Below, piece by piece: positions 63,331-64,000 of a stretch of DNA of 64,000 nucleotides. The stretch spans positions 4,289,587 through 4,353,586 of the forward strand of contig CM030934.1 of NCBI GenBank assembly GCA_018136815.1, in the 5' to 3' direction. Each line of letters starts with the position of its first letter. Positions within the stretch are counted from its first letter, which is position 1. The notes under the pieces are model-generated. The model did not search any database, was not told where the DNA came from, and worked only from the letters and a program-made list of their open reading frames with translations. Source of the stretch: Isochrysis galbana. Taxonomy: Eukaryota > Haptophyta > Isochrysidales > Isochrysidaceae. The translations under genes were made by a program, and so were the position numbers.

Positions 63331-63544
63331 TAAAGATAGTTACGATGGATAAAAGAAGCAATAGTATTAATTTCAACTGGGTGTATACTTGGTCGCCTTG
63401 GAGCGCGCCGGCGCGGCTCTTCTCTCTATGTGTTGGGCACTTAGGACCCCCCGCGAGCAATCTCGGCCCTTTGTGAAATAATGGTAATGGACTCAACAGT
63501 CACCCAACAATGAAGACAATGCTGTTGACCCCCCCCCAGACCCC

Positions 63545-64000
63545 GAGGAAGTGCAACGTAACGCGTAACATCGTAACATGCCCTCCGATGATATACTGGG
63601 ACGCAACTCCAGAAGATTGGGGCTTTCGTGATCTCACTGATGTTTGTTTACGATGGTTACTGACGTTCACCACGTCGTGGCCTTGGCAGCCCGAAAGAAA
63701 GCGAGCTGCTGGTGGAGGAGGACAGACGCAGCTCTGGTGTGTTGCGTAGGAGTGAGTACGCGTACAGTAGCAAGAGCCAAGTCCGCTCCTCGTCTAACGG
63801 ATGTGGCCGTTCTTCAAACTGGTTTGGAGACGGGACTTCACTTCTTGCCCTTCAGCACAAGGATCGACCGATCGATCGATCGCCCACATCGCATCTGCAT
63901 CACCTGACCCCCGACCATCGCTTGCTTGCTCGACCCTCGCCCTTCCTCTTAGCTTCCACTCTCTCGCACACGTTCTGCATATCCAATGACCGACGTCAAG
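63545..64000 (+). repeat. inverted duplication, right arm
   Basis: About 99.5% identical to the reverse complement of 49732-50178. It runs to the window edge. Confidence 0.9.
63986..64000 (+). CDS. first five codons of a duplicated unknown gene
   Basis: ATG ACC GAC GTC AAG at the very end of the window equals the start (MTDVK) of the gene at 49746. The rest lies beyond the window. Its promoter and 5' region are the duplicated arm. Confidence 0.7.

Overview
This is a gene-sparse, GC-rich nuclear window from a eukaryote, most likely a unicellular alga. Coding regions are interrupted by short introns of about 70-490 bp with GT-AG borders and at least one clear GC-AG intron. Genes lie on both strands and are separated by low-complexity tracts and degraded repeats. 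The mix of a soluble-type adenylyl cyclase, Sfi1-like centrin-binding repeats, a Rad5-type helicase and abundant GC-AG-tolerant splicing would suit a haptophyte or similar microalga, but nothing here proves a taxon. Three runs of exactly 100 N (8749-8848, 33849-33948, 49018-49117) are scaffold gaps, and each interrupts a gene or a gene-dense stretch.

Host-like genes in order: a prolyl-4-hydroxylase-type 2OG oxygenase (1139-2257, -), an MSS51 C-terminal-domain protein (3477-4842, +), a TLC-domain membrane protein (6422-7386, -), an Sfi1-like W-repeat protein (8849-10155, -, cut by a gap), a secreted STI1/DP-repeat protein (13607-15021, +), an AlkB-like oxygenase (17995-18873, -), a double GFA/CENP-V-domain protein (19757-20949, +), a reticulon (23149-24274, +), a Rad5/HLTF-type helicase-RING protein (25291-30854, +), a flavin-reductase-domain protein (32313-33149, -), a soluble adenylyl cyclase (33949-36390, -, cut by a gap), an orphan 1226-residue protein (39572-43252, +), an RRM-RGG protein (48128-49017, -), an unknown partial gene (49118-49746, -), a five-exon membrane protein (51498-52819, +) and a basic orphan protein (57813-58748, +). 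They look like unlinked housekeeping and signalling genes with no shared operon or pathway.

The rest is accessory. It includes two hAT-like fragments (16.2 kb and 21.5 kb), a LINE retrotransposon with ORF1 and an endonuclease-only ORF2 (59.1-61.8 kb), an isolated reverse-transcriptase scrap at the left edge, and several LINE 5' end fragments. There is a twice-present decayed ORF of unknown function (11.2-13.05 kb and 56.4-56.7 kb), several interspersed repeat families, and a near-identical inverted duplication (49732-50178 versus 63545-64000).

The most interesting stretch is 53.7-56.9 kb. A visibly AT-richer island carries a C-terminal Fanzor-like (eukaryotic TnpB-family) nuclease fragment and an ankyrin-repeat ORF, head to tail on the minus strand with 14 bases between them. 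The island is bounded on both sides by copies of a roughly 270 bp palindrome-rich repeat unit that recurs at 62.2 kb.
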